Below are positions 34,690-45,070 of a DNA stretch of 64,000 nt, in pieces (within the stretch, counting starts at the first letter, position 1; the number at the start of each line of letters is the position of its first letter). Source of the stretch: Burkholderiaceae bacterium. Lineage in GTDB: Bacteria > Pseudomonadota > Gammaproteobacteria > Burkholderiales > Burkholderiaceae_E. The notes beneath the pieces were generated by a model. The model was not told where the DNA came from. It saw only the letters and a list, made by a program, of their open reading frames with translations, and did not search any database. The stretch is taken from positions 3,592,484-3,656,483 of the forward strand of contig JAOSJU010000001.1 of NCBI GenBank assembly GCA_027493945.1. Reading direction: 5' to 3'. A program made the position numbers and the translations under genes.

Positions 34690-35865
34690 CTACAAGCGCA
34701 GCACGCCGGCGTACCCGGTCAGCTCCAGGTAGCCGCGGCCGATCTCGCGGCCGGCTTCGAAGGCGCGCACCGCCCCTTCCCAGTAGATCGTGCCGGTGCT
34801 CGCGCGCGCGTCGAGTTCCTGGTCGTCGAACAGCGGCTCGAGCGTGATCGTGCGCGCGCCCAGCTCGACTCGCATCGCGACCGGGTACTGCGCGCCGGTG
34901 CGCGGCGAGGTCCAGCGGCGCACGGGCACGAAGCGTACCGCGGGGTCGCCGCCGGAGGCTGCGACGCCTGGGGATGCAACGCCCCGGGATGCGGCGCCCG
35001 GGGATGCGGCGCCCGGGGATGCGGCGCCCGCGGCCCCGATCCGGCGCGCATACGACCACGCGATGCCGCCGTCGCGACGGCGGATGCGGAACGCGACGAG
35101 CGCCGAGCCGTCGTCCAGGTTCAGGCCGGTCCAGTCCCAGCCTTCGGCCGTCGGGTCGAGGATCTCGCTGGACCATTCGTGGTCGAGCCAGGCGACGCCT
35201 TCGACGGCGGCGCGCGCGCCCTCGACGCGGATCGCGCCGCGGGCGCGCAGCTGCGGACGGCTGTAGTAGCGGCTCGCCTGCCGCTCCAGCGGCCCCTTGC
35301 GCGAAAAGCCCGCGTCGCCTTGCGGCACCGGCGGCGCGTGCGCGCCGGCATCGAGCTCGAGAGCGAAGCGCCGGTCCTCGATGCGCGCGTGGTAGCGGTC
35401 CGCCGCGTCGCGTTCGAGCGTCCAGCCGTCGATCGACAGCGCGGTGTCCTGCTCCGACGCGCTCGCCAGCCCGAAGCCGGCGCGGGCGGCACGCTGCGAA
35501 TGCACGAGTTCTCCGCGTTCGGGCAATGCCAGCGCCGCGTGCACGAGCAGCAGTTGCGTGGGCGCGAAGCGGCTCGGGTTGGCCGCGTCGTGGCGGGTAC
35601 GCGAACGAAAGAAGGTCACCTGCACGCCCACGGGCTGCCCGCGATGCGCGCCATCGAGGCGTTGCAGCCAGCCGGTGAGGTACCACCACTCGGTCCGATA
35701 CGCCGGATGCGCGCCGTGGTCGCGCGCAAACGCGAGCGGCACGCCGCGTACGATCGGCGGATAGAAGGACTCGCCGGCAAGCGCGGGCGCGGCGCGCAGC
35801 CCGCAGCCGGCGGCAGCCAGCACGGCGAGCGCCTCGCGGCGGGCGCGGCGGCCGGGCGGGCTCAC
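34690..35865 (-). CDS. Lipocalin-like / AttH-type (carotenoid 1,2-hydratase family) secreted protein
   Basis: This 391-residue protein has an Arg-rich N-terminus (RRARREALAVLAAAGCGLRA) ending near APALAGES, possibly a Tat-type signal. The body holds the AttH/CrtC family signatures HPAYRTEWWYLTGWLQ, VQVTFFRSRT, VAWLDHEWSSEIL and DWTGLNLDDGSALVAFRIRR. The GTG start overlaps the permease stop as GTGA. Together with the permease and ATPase it forms the conserved trio in which a secreted AttH-like protein accompanies an FtsX-type exporter. A 15-bp repeat expands an Ala-Ser-Pro-Gly segment near residue 285. Actual substrate is unknown. Confidence 0.78.
   Translation of the reverse strand: MSPPGRRARREALAVLAAAGCGLRAAPALAGESFYPPIVRGVPLAFARDHGAHPAYRTEWWYLTGWLQRLDGAHRGQPVGVQVTFFRSRTRHDAANPSRFAPTQLLLVHAALALPERGELVHSQRAARAGFGLASASEQDTALSIDGWTLERDAADRYHARIEDRRFALELDAGAHAPPVPQGDAGFSRKGPLERQASRYYSRPQLRARGAIRVEGARAAVEGVAWLDHEWSSEILDPTAEGWDWTGLNLDDGSALVAFRIRRRDGGIAWSYARRIGAAGAASPGAASPGAASRGVASPGVAASGGDPAVRFVPVRRWTSPRTGAQYPVAMRVELGARTITLEPLFDDQELDARASTGTIYWEGAVRAFEAGREIGRGYLELTGYAGVLRL
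34971..35030. repeat. Four tandem 15-bp units inside the AttH-like gene
   Basis: The unit GGGATGCGGCGCCCG occurs three times and a diverged first unit once, all in frame, giving the repeated peptide AASPG. Copy number could vary between strains. It lies in a loop between two conserved beta regions. Confidence 0.9.
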
Positions 35866-38449
35866 CAGTCCTCCGTCAGCGCGCGCACCGGCGCTTCCGA
35901 CATCGCCGAGCGCGCCGCGAGCACCGCGGCCGTCACGCCCAGCGCGAGCAAGGCGGCTGCGGCGGCGCCGAGCAGGCCGACGGGCCAGGACAGGTCCATG
36001 GTCCAGTGAAACGACTGCGGATTCACGCGATGAACGAGCACCATCGCGATCATCGCACCGAGCACCGTGCCCCGGGCGGCGGCGATGCCGATCTGCAGCG
36101 CCGCTTCGGCGGCGAACAGCCGCGCGACCTCGCGCCTGCGCAGGCCCAGGTGGCGCAGCATGCCGAATTCGCGGGCCCGCGCCAGGCCTTCGGCGGCCCA
36201 GGCGGAGGCGACGCCGAACAACGCGACCACGATCGCGATCGCCTCGAGCGCGTAGGTGACCGCGAAGCTGCGATCGAAGATGCGCAGCGACAGCGCGCGC
36301 AGCTCGCCGGTCGTGCGCAGTTCGAGCCCGGCGACGTCCGGCAGTGCCTTGCGCAGCGCGGCGATCGCCGTGGCGGGGGCGATCGACGCGTCGAACCACA
36401 ATGCGACGTCGCTCGTCGTGGCATCGCCGGTGAGTGCGCGGTAGTCGGCCGCGTCGAGCGCGACCGCGCCGTGCTGGCGTGCATAGTCGCGCCAGATCGC
36501 CGCGACGAAGAAGCGCGGCGTCGCCGCACCCGGCAGCGGCAAGGCGATGCGGCTCCCGGCCGTCCAGCCGTAGAGGTCGGCGGCCGCCTCGCTCACGTAG
36601 ACGGGCACCGCGCCCGACGGCGGCGCGAGCACCTCGCCGGTGATCGCCAGCCGCCGTTGCGGGCGCCGCGGATCGATCGGACGCGCGATCAGGGCGAGCG
36701 GCGGGCGCGACGGGTCGAGCGTGAGTTCGAGGCTGCGCGAGAATTCGGCGCGCGCCACGCCCGGGGCGTGCGCGAAGCGCTCGCGCAGCGCCGGATCGAT
36801 CGCGGCCGTGGCCGCGCCGGAGGCGATCCGTGCGTAGGCATCGGCCGGAAGCACTGCGCCCAGCCAGCGGTCGACCGAGTCGCGGAAGCTCGACACCATG
36901 ATCGCCATCGCGCCGGCCAGCGCGACGCTCGCGACGATGCCCGACATCGCCGCCGAGGCGCTCGCCGGCGCGCCGCGCAGCCGGTGCGCCGCCAGCCGGG
37001 CGATCGGCCCGGCTGCGCGCGACGAGGCCAGGCGCGCGAAGCCGCGCGAACTCACCGCCACCACGCGCGGGACCAGCGCGATGCCGCCGACGAGCCACGC
37101 CGCGATCGCTGCGTACGAGGGCCAGGGGATTGCGTCGAGCGGCGGCAGCGCGAGCGCCGCCGCGCCAGACACGAAGCAGCCGATCGGCCAGGCGAGCCCC
37201 GCCGCGCCGCCGAGTCCGCGCAGCGTCTCCTCGGCGCTGCCGGCGCGCAGCGCGCGCGCGCCGGGCGTGCGGCTCGCTGCGCGCGCCGGTGCCGCCGCGC
37301 CCAGCAGCGCGGTGGCCAGGCCGGCGCCGGCGAAACCGAGGAGCGCCGGCGCTTCGAGCGCAAGCACGGGCCGGCTGCCCGCGAAGTAGCCGCCACCCAG
37401 GTCGCCGCCGACCCAGGCCAATAGCGCGCCAGCGAGCGCCACGCCGGCCGGGGTGCCCAGCGCCGCGCCGGCCGAGCCGAGCAGCAGCGCCTGGCCGAGC
37501 ACCTGCGCGAGCAGCAGGCGCGGGCGCGCGCCGAGCACGCCGAGCAGCGCCAGCTCGCGCTGCTGGCGCGCCACGCCGAGCGCCAGCGTCGCATGGACGA
37601 TATAGCCGCCGGTGAGCAGCGCTACCAGCGCCAGCATGCCCAGGTTCACGCGATAGGCGCGCGACAGGTTGGACATGCGCTGCCGGCTCGCGTCGGGCGC
37701 GCTCCAGACGGCCTCGGGCGCAAGCAGCGCCTGCCATCGCGCGCGCAGGCGCGCCGCGTCGCCCGCTTCGGCAAAGCGCAGATCGAGGCGCGAGAGCCGC
37801 CCGAGCCAGCCCAGCCGCCATTGCATCGCGCCCAGGTCCATCACCGCGAGCCGCTGCCCGCCCCCGACGCGCGGCAGCGTGCCCGCGATGCGCAGCGCGA
37901 CCGTGTGCGCTCCCGCGCGCAGCTGCAGCGTGTCGCCTTCGGCCGGGCCGAGCGCCGACAGCGCGGCATTCGACAGGAACACCGTGTCGTCGGCGAATAG
38001 CGGGGAGGCCGCGCCCGCCTGTTCGCCGGCGCCGGCCGAGGGCAGCAGCGCCGGAGTGACCGCCGCGGCGCGGAAGGCGTCGATACCGATGACCCGCAAG
38101 CTTTCGCCGGGCCGGTCGGCCAGCGCGTAGACCGCGTCGATCACCGGGCTCACCGAGGCCCCGTCCGCTTCGGCGGCGAGCCGCGGATACAGCGCTTCGT
38201 CGAAGCTGCCGGCGCGCGCGCGCACCTGCGCCTGCGCTTCGCCGTTCACCGTGGACATCGCCGCCGCGAATTCCTCGAGCGCCGAGCGGTTCACCAGATG
38301 GATCGCCAGCGCGAGTGCCACGCCGACTGCGATCGCGAGCACCGCGGTCAGCGCGCGCCCGGGCTGCGCGCGCGCCTGGGCGCGCCACAACCAGCCGAGC
38401 AGCGCCAGGCGCCCGTCGGCGGCACGCTCGACCGCGGCCGCGAGCGCAC

Positions 38450-38453
<4 letters not shown>
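35862..38453 (-). CDS. FtsX-like ABC transporter permease (MacB/LolCE-type, 863 aa)
   Basis: This large permease has an N-terminal TM (ALTAVLAIAVGVALALAIHLV), a periplasmic domain, a first FtsX block (LVALLTGGYIVHATLALGVA and later helices), and a second extracellular domain. A C-terminal FtsX block follows (YALEAIAIVVALFGVASAWA, REFGMLRHLGLRRREVARLF). This duplicated layout is typical of the AttFG-like exporters. It overlaps the ATPase gene at its start (ATG 38453) and the AttH-like gene at its end. It would extract or export a lipid or peptide; no cargo is visible. Confidence 0.82.
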
Positions 38454-39142
<689 letters not shown>

Positions 39143-39171
39143 CGACTTCAGGGCCTGTGACCAGGCCTCCA

Positions 39172-39334
39172 AGTGCAGTGCTTCACGCTATGCACCGCTT
39201 ATGGATCCGCGTCTTTGCCCGCCTGGCGGCGTTGCGAATCCTCGCCATGCCACCCGGCATGGCTGCGGTTCGCGCCTTGCCAGACAGGCAAATCCGCTGG
39301 CCCATAAGCGTCGCATAGCGTGAAACACTGCACT
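39172..39334. repeat. Nested-hairpin repeat element, copy R3 (163 bp)
   Basis: Arms of about 80 bp begin AGTGCAGTG-(C/T)-TTCACGCTATGC and pair along nearly their whole length. The core (39230-39279, minus orientation) has stem GCCATGCC-ACCC-GGCATGGC flanked by GTTGCGAATCC and GGTTCGCGCC. These match the core positions of the other copies, but with different, compensating bases. The right end overlaps the selD TAG stop. A piece of the outer motif, GGGCCTGTGACCAGG, lies just left at 39151. No coding potential. Confidence 0.85.
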
Positions 39335-40394
39335 AGGCGAGCACTTCGACGCCCGGTTCGCCGGCGACGAGCTCGCCGATCTCGCAGGCGGTGTCGAAGC
39401 CGTCGCGGCGAAAGATCGCGAGCACTTCGCCGACCGCCTCGGGCGCGCAGGCCACCAGCAGGCCGCCGGAAGTCTGCGGATCGGTCATCAGCGTGCGCTG
39501 GCGCTCGTCGATGCCGGCGCTCAGCCGCACTTCGTGCCCGTAGCCGGCCCAGTTGCGCTGCGACGCGCCGGTGGCGAAACCGCGTGCGAGCAACTCGTCG
39601 ACGCCGGCGATCCGCGGCACCGCTGCCGCCGAAATGCGCGCCGACAGGCGCGCGCCGTGGCAGACCTCGAGCAGGTGGCCGAGCAGGCCGAAGCCGGTGA
39701 CATCGGTCAGCGCGTGCACCGCGTCGAGCTTCGCCAGCGCCTGTCCGGGCGTGTTCAGTCGCGTCGTGCTCGCGAGCATCGCGGCGTAGCCTTCGGCCGA
39801 CAGCTCGCCCTTCTTCAGCGCTGCCGACAGCACGCCCACGCCGAGCGGCTTGCCGAGCACCAGCCGGTCGCCCGGGCGCGCGCCGGTGTTGCGCTTGATC
39901 CGGTCGGGATGGCCGAGGCCGAGCACGACCAGTCCGTAGATCGGCTCGACCGAGTCGATCGTGTGCCCTCCGGCGATCGGGACGCCGGCCGCGGCGCAGA
40001 CCGATTCGCCGCCTTCGAGGATGCGGCGGATCACGTCGAGCGGCAGCCGGTCGACGGGCATGGCCACCAGCGCGAGCGCCATGATCGGCGTTCCGCCCAT
40101 CGCGTAGACGTCGGAGATCGCGTTGGTGGCCGCGATGCGCCCGAAGTCGAACGGATCGTCGACGATCGGCATGAAGAAATCGGTGGTCGCGATCAGCGCC
40201 TGCTCGTCGTTGAGCCGGTAGACCGCGGCGTCGTCGGCGCTTTCGATGCCCACCAGCAGTTGCGGCGGCACCGGCAGGCGCGACGCGCCCTGAAGGATCT
40301 CGGAGAGTACGCCCGGGGCGATCTTGCAGCCGCAGCCGCCGCCGTGCGAAAAGGAGGTCAGTCGCGGCGCTTGCGCGATCTCGGGTGCGTTCAT
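39333..40394 (-). CDS. selD: Selenide, water dikinase (selenophosphate synthetase; SelD/SenC)
   Basis: This 353-residue protein has the catalytic loop GGGCGCK with Cys21 and Lys24, equivalent to E. coli Cys17 and Lys20. It also has IATTDFFMPIVDDPFDFGRI, the nucleotide-binding AGGHTIDSVEPIYGL, and a C-terminal LMTDPQTSGGLL. It makes selenophosphate from selenide and ATP. Its ATG overlaps the repaired senB stop as ATGA. No selA, selB or selU lies nearby, so its partner in this locus is the senB-like glycosyltransferase. It ends in repeat R3. Confidence 0.95.
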   Translation of the reverse strand: MNAPEIAQAPRLTSFSHGGGCGCKIAPGVLSEILQGASRLPVPPQLLVGIESADDAAVYRLNDEQALIATTDFFMPIVDDPFDFGRIAATNAISDVYAMGGTPIMALALVAMPVDRLPLDVIRRILEGGESVCAAAGVPIAGGHTIDSVEPIYGLVVLGLGHPDRIKRNTGARPGDRLVLGKPLGVGVLSAALKKGELSAEGYAAMLASTTRLNTPGQALAKLDAVHALTDVTGFGLLGHLLEVCHGARLSARISAAAVPRIAGVDELLARGFATGASQRNWAGYGHEVRLSAGIDERQRTLMTDPQTSGGLLVACAPEAVGEVLAIFRRDGFDTACEIGELVAGEPGVEVLA

Positions 40395-41408
40395 CGTGAG
40401 GTGTTCCGGGAAGAGGGCGCGGGCGCGCTGCCCGCGCGCCTGCTGTCGAGCAGATTATGCGCCAGCGCGAGCACGGCCGCTGCCTCGCGCTGCGGCGCGA
40501 AGCGCGGCGCGCACCGCACGCAGTGCGCGCGCAGCCGCTTCGAGGAAGGCCGGCTCGTCGCGGCAGCGCCGGATCAGCGCGGCCAGCGCGGCGTCGTCGC
40601 CCGCCGCAAAGAAGCCCGGGTAGTCGGCGCCGAGCAGCCCGATCGAACCGCCGATCCGCGACGCCAGCACCGGCACGCCGGCGGTCGCCGCCTCGATCAG
40701 TACGTTGGCGCCGCCTTCGATCAGCGACGGCAGCAGCAGCACGCGGCCGCGGCGGATCAGCGCGCGCGTGGCCGCGTGCGCCAGCGCGCCGCGCAGCTCG
40801 ATGCGCGGATCGAGCTGCGCCGCTTCGCGCATCTGCCGGGCGAGCGCTTCGTCGTGCGCGCCGCCGACGTGCACCAGCCGGATGCGCCGCGAGGCCGCGT
40901 CGTCGAGCCGCGCCAGCGCGCGCACCGCGGTGAGCGGGTCCTTCTCTGCCCGCAGGTGGCCGACCAGCAGCAGGTCGAAGGTTCGCTGTCGCGGCGTGCC
41001 CGGCACGAGCGCCGGCGCCGACTGTTCGATCACCGTCGCATGCCCGCGCAGCGCTGGAGGCAGTTCCCCGAGGCCCTGCGGCTGCAGCACCACCAGCTGC
41101 CGGGCGAGTTCGAGCGAGCGCTGCGCGTCGCGATTGTGGCGGATGTCGCGATACAGGTCGGTGCCGGTGAGCACCAGCGCCACCGGACGGCCGCTGGCGG
41201 CGAATGCGGCGATCGCCGCCGCCGAGCGCCGCGCGTGCAGCGCGATCATCGCGTCGTCGTCTTCGCCGTTCCAGTGGCGCGCGATGCGCACGCGATAGCG
41301 GGCGCGCAGGAAGCGCGCCCAGCGCCGCGCGGTCTGCCAGTTGCCGGTGTTGGCGTCGGCCAGCGTCGGCGAGACGATCAGGATCCGGCCGGTCGGCGAC
41401 CTGCTCAC
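40391..41408 (-). CDS. senB: SenB-like selenosugar synthase (TIGR04348-type glycosyltransferase), broken near the 3' end
   Basis: The sequence follows the TIGR04348/SenB pattern: [58 protein letters not shown], and [20 protein letters not shown]. In the known senABC pathway SenB joins selenophosphate to UDP-GlcNAc to give a selenosugar. As given, the frame stops at 40455. Removing one base from the doublet at 40514-40515 continues as [20 protein letters not shown] and ends at TGA 40393-40391, overlapping selD by ATGA. The repaired length is about 338 residues. GTG 41408 overlaps the fabI stop. No senA is present. Confidence 0.8.
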
Positions 41409-42203
41409 GAGTCTGCGTGGAGCTCCATGCCGCCGACGACCTGGCTGAACCCGGCGTCGACGTAGGTGATCCCGGCGGTGACGCCCGCCGCGAGATCGGA
41501 CAGCAGGAACGCGGCGACGTTGCCGACGTCCTCGATCGTGACGTTGCGCCGCAGCGGCGCATGGCTGCCGACGAAGTCGAGGATGCGCGAGAAATCCTTG
41601 ATGCCGCTGGCCGCCAGCGTGCGGATCGGCCCGGCCGAGATGCCGTTCACGCGGACGCCCTGCGGGCCGAGGTCGCTCGCCGGGTAGCGCACCGCCGCCT
41701 CCAGGCTCGCCTTGGCCAGCCCCATCATGTTGTAGTGCGGCAGCACGCGCACCGCGCCGAGGTAGCTCAGCGTGAGCATCGCGCCCGCGCGGCCCTGCAT
41801 CATCGGCAGCGCGGCCTTTGCCAGCGCGACCAGGCTGTACGCGGAGACGTCGTGCGACACCCGGAACGACTCGCGGCTCGCGCCGTCGAGGAACCTGCCG
41901 GCGATCGCTTCGCGCGGCGCGAATGCGATGGCATGAACCAGTCCGTCCAAGGCCGTCCCAGCGTTCGCGCAGCGACGCGAACAGCGCGTCGATCTGCGCG
42001 TCTTCGGAAACGTCGCAGGGAAACACCAGCGACGAGCCGAACCCGGCGGCCATCTCGGTGACGCGGCCCTGGAAGCGCTCGTTCTGGTAGGTGAATGCGA
42101 GTTCGGCGCCCTGCTCGCGACAGGCCCGCGCGATGCCCCGGGCAATCGAACGGTTCGACAGCAGGCCGGTGATCAGGATGCGCTTGCCGGCAAGGAATCC
42201 CAT
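41405..42203 (-). CDS. fabI: Enoyl-[ACP] reductase FabI, broken by a one-base frameshift
   Basis: The repaired protein is about 265 residues, close to E. coli FabI (262). It shows the NAD fold [20 protein letters not shown], then [11 protein letters not shown], the catalytic [17 protein letters not shown] (Tyr-x6-Lys) and [14 protein letters not shown]. Deleting one A of the doublet at 41949-41950 joins LRERWDGL to [13 protein letters not shown]. It catalyses the last step of fatty acid elongation. It overlaps senB at its stop, an unusual partner. It is divergent from yejA with 27 bp between starts. The frameshift is probably a sequencing error. Confidence 0.92.
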
Positions 42204-42230
42204 TCGGGGTCTCCGCTAGAATCTTCGACG

Positions 42231-44024
42231 ATGACGATTGTCGCACGCGTTGCTCTGGCGCTGACGCTGGGCGCCCTGGCCGGCCCGGCGCTGGCCGTCC
42301 ACGCGCTCGCATGGGGCGACGCGCCGAAGTACCCGCCGGGCTTCGCGCACTTCGACTACGTGAACCCGCAGGCGCCGAAGGGCGGCACGCTGAACCTCGC
42401 GGGCTACGGCTCGTTCGACAAGCTCAATCCGTTCACGCTGCGCGGCCTGCCGGCCGCCGGGCTGGGAACGCTGATGTTCGAGACGCTCGCCGTCGCGAGC
42501 GACGACGAGCCGTTCTCGATGTACGGGCTGCTCGCCGACGACATCCGCTTTGCCGACGACGGCCTGTCGATCACCTTTCACCTGAATCCGCGCGCGCGGT
42601 TCTGGAACGGCGACCCGGTCACCGCGGAAGACGTGCGCCACTCGTTCGCGGTGCTCACCGGCAAGCAGGCGCATCCGCGCTTCCGGCAGTATTTCTCCGA
42701 CGTCGCGCGCGTCGTGGCGCTCGATGCGTCCACGGTGCGTTTCGAGTTCGCGCGCCGCAACCACGAGCTGCACATGATCATCGGCATGCAGCTGCCGGTG
42801 TTCTCGCGCAAGTGGGGCGCGGGACAGCCGTTCGACCGCGTGGTGCAGGACGAGCCGGTGACCAGCGGCCCGTACCGGATCGAGCGCTTCGACTGGGGCA
42901 AGACGATCGCCTACCGCCGCGATGCCGCCTGGTGGGCCGCCGACCTGAACGTGCGTCGCGGCATGTTCAACTTCGACCGTGTCGTCTACAAGTACTTCAA
43001 GGACGAAACCGCGCGGCTCGAAGGCTTCAAGGCCGGCGAATTCGACTGGGTCGCCGAGAACTCGGCGAAGAACTGGGCGCGCGGCCACGTCGGGCGGCAC
43101 TACGACTCGGGCGAGATCGTCAAGCAGGAATTCCGTCACTCGAACTCGGCGGGCATGCAGGGCTTCGTGCTCAACACCCGGCGCCCCGGGTTCGCCGACG
43201 TGCGCGTGCGCCATGCGCTCGCGCTCGCGATGGACTTCGAGTGGATGAACCGGCAGGTGTTCTATGGCCAGTACGTGCGCAGCACCAGCTACTTCACCAA
43301 CAGCGAGATGGAAGCGACGGGCCTGCCGTCGGCCGACGAGCTCGCGCTGCTCGAGCCGCTGCGCGCGCAACTCGATCCCGCGGTGTTCGGCGAGGCGGTG
43401 ATGCCGCCCACCACCGATCCGCCGTCGAGCCTGCGCGCGAACCTGCGCCGCGCGCTCGCGCTGCTCGCGCAGGCCGGCTGGAACGTCGACGACGAGGGCG
43501 TGCTGCGCAACGCGCAGGGGCGGGCGTTGGGCTTCGAGATCCTCAGCTACTCGAAGGGGCTGGAACGCGTCGCGGTGCCCCGGGCGCGCAATCTCGAGAA
43601 GCTCGGCATCGCGGCAAGACTGCGGATCACCGATCCGGCGCTTTACCAGAAGCGGATGGACGAATTCGACTTCGACGTCGCGATCCACCTGTACGCGGCG
43701 AGCCAGACGCCGGGCAACGAGCTGCTCGAGCGCTTCACCTCGGCCGCGGCCGACGAGAGGGGCTCGGACAACTTCGCCGGCATCCGCGACCCGGCGGTCG
43801 ACGCGATCGTGCAGCGGCTGTTGGCGAGCCGCACGCGCGCCGAGCTGATCACGGCGGCGCGCGCGCTCGACCGCGTGCTGCGCGCCGGCTGGTACCTGGT
43901 GCCGCATTTCTACGCGCGCACGCATCGCGTCGCCTGGCGCGCGCGGCTGGCGCACCCCGACACGCTGCCGCTCTACTACGCGGCGGAAACCCGGCTGCTC
44001 GAAACCTGGTGGGAGAGGCGCTGA
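42231..44024 (+). CDS. yejA: YejA-type periplasmic peptide-binding protein
   Basis: This 597-residue SBP_bac_5 protein has a signal peptide (ALTLGALAGPALAVHA). The YejA hallmarks follow: LAWGDAPKYPPGFAHFDYVN, PQAPKGGTLNLAG, and FWNGDPVTAEDVRHSF. YejABEF imports peptides and, in E. coli, microcin C. It is the first gene of a four-gene transporter operon, linked to yejB by TGATG. C-terminal YYAAETRLLETWWE fits the family. Confidence 0.9.
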   Translation: MTIVARVALALTLGALAGPALAVHALAWGDAPKYPPGFAHFDYVNPQAPKGGTLNLAGYGSFDKLNPFTLRGLPAAGLGTLMFETLAVASDDEPFSMYGLLADDIRFADDGLSITFHLNPRARFWNGDPVTAEDVRHSFAVLTGKQAHPRFRQYFSDVARVVALDASTVRFEFARRNHELHMIIGMQLPVFSRKWGAGQPFDRVVQDEPVTSGPYRIERFDWGKTIAYRRDAAWWAADLNVRRGMFNFDRVVYKYFKDETARLEGFKAGEFDWVAENSAKNWARGHVGRHYDSGEIVKQEFRHSNSAGMQGFVLNTRRPGFADVRVRHALALAMDFEWMNRQVFYGQYVRSTSYFTNSEMEATGLPSADELALLEPLRAQLDPAVFGEAVMPPTTDPPSSLRANLRRALALLAQAGWNVDDEGVLRNAQGRALGFEILSYSKGLERVAVPRARNLEKLGIAARLRITDPALYQKRMDEFDFDVAIHLYAASQTPGNELLERFTSAAADERGSDNFAGIRDPAVDAIVQRLLASRTRAELITAARALDRVLRAGWYLVPHFYARTHRVAWRARLAHPDTLPLYYAAETRLLETWWERR

Positions 44025-45070
44025 TGCTCGCCTACGTCGTCAAGCGGCTGCTGCTGATGGTGCCCACGCTGGTCGGCATCCTTTTCGTGTCCTTCGTCGT
44101 GATCCAGTTCGTGCCCGGCGGCCCGGTGGAGCAGCTGGTGCGCGAGCTGCGCGGCGGTGGCGTCGGCGGCGAGGTCGCGGCCACCGGCGGCGTGTACCGC
44201 GGCGCGCAAGGCGTGGACCCCGAACGCGTGGCCGAGATCCGCAGGATGTACGGCTTCGACCGGCCGGCGCACGAGCGCTTCCTCGAAATGCTGACCCGCT
44301 ACGCGGTGTTCGACCTGGGCACCAGCTACCTGCACCACAAGGGCGTCTGGCAACTGATGGTGGAGAAGCTGCCGGTGTCGATCAGCCTGGGCGTCTGGAG
44401 CTTCCTGCTGGTCTATGCGGTGTCGATTCCGCTGGGCATCGCGAAGGCGGTGCGCCACGGCAGCCGGTTCGACCTGTGGACCTCGGTGGCGATCCTCGCC
44501 GGCTACGCGATTCCCGGCTTCGTGTTCGGCGTGGCGCTGCTGGTGCTGTTCGGCGGCGGCAGCTTCTGGCAGCTGTTTCCGCTGCGCGGGCTGACCTCGG
44601 ACAATTTCGCCGAGCTGTCGCTCGCGGGCAAGGTGCTCGACTATTTCTGGCACCTGGCGATGCCGCTGGCCTGCCTGACGGTGGGCAGCTTCGCGGTGAC
44701 CACGATGCTCACGAAGAACACCTTCCTCGAGGAGATCCGCAAGCAGTACGTGCTGACCGCGCGCGCCAAGGGGCTCTCCGAAGGGCGGGTCTTCTACCGG
44801 CACGTGTTCCGCAACGCGATGATCCCGCTGGTCACCGCGTTTCCCGCGGCCTTCGTCGGCGCGTTCTTCGCCGGCTCGCTGCTGATCGAGACGCTGTTCT
44901 CGCTCGACGGGCTCGGGTTGCTGTCCTACGAGGCGGTCATCCGGCGCGACTATCCGGTGGTGCTCGGCTCGCTGTACGTGTTCTCGCTGATCGGCCTGCT
45001 CACCCGGCTCGTCACCGACCTCGCCTACACCTGGGTCGATCCGCGCGTGAAGTTCGGGGCCGCGGGCTGA
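44024..45070 (+). CDS. yejB: YejB-type peptide ABC permease
   Basis: This 348-residue permease starts MLAYVVKRLLLMVPTLVGIL and has the characteristic insert after IQFVPGGPVEQ, six TM helices and the loop ARAKGLSEGRVFYRHVFRNA. ATG 44024 overlaps the yejA stop. It pairs with YejE to form the pore. Confidence 0.9.
   Translation: MLAYVVKRLLLMVPTLVGILFVSFVVIQFVPGGPVEQLVRELRGGGVGGEVAATGGVYRGAQGVDPERVAEIRRMYGFDRPAHERFLEMLTRYAVFDLGTSYLHHKGVWQLMVEKLPVSISLGVWSFLLVYAVSIPLGIAKAVRHGSRFDLWTSVAILAGYAIPGFVFGVALLVLFGGGSFWQLFPLRGLTSDNFAELSLAGKVLDYFWHLAMPLACLTVGSFAVTTMLTKNTFLEEIRKQYVLTARAKGLSEGRVFYRHVFRNAMIPLVTAFPAAFVGAFFAGSLLIETLFSLDGLGLLSYEAVIRRDYPVVLGSLYVFSLIGLLTRLVTDLAYTWVDPRVKFGAAG

Noticed and set aside
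42204..42230. TAGAAT as the -10 of the yejA promoter
   Set aside because: No -35 lies at acceptable spacing; the nearest TTGCCG is 27 bp upstream.
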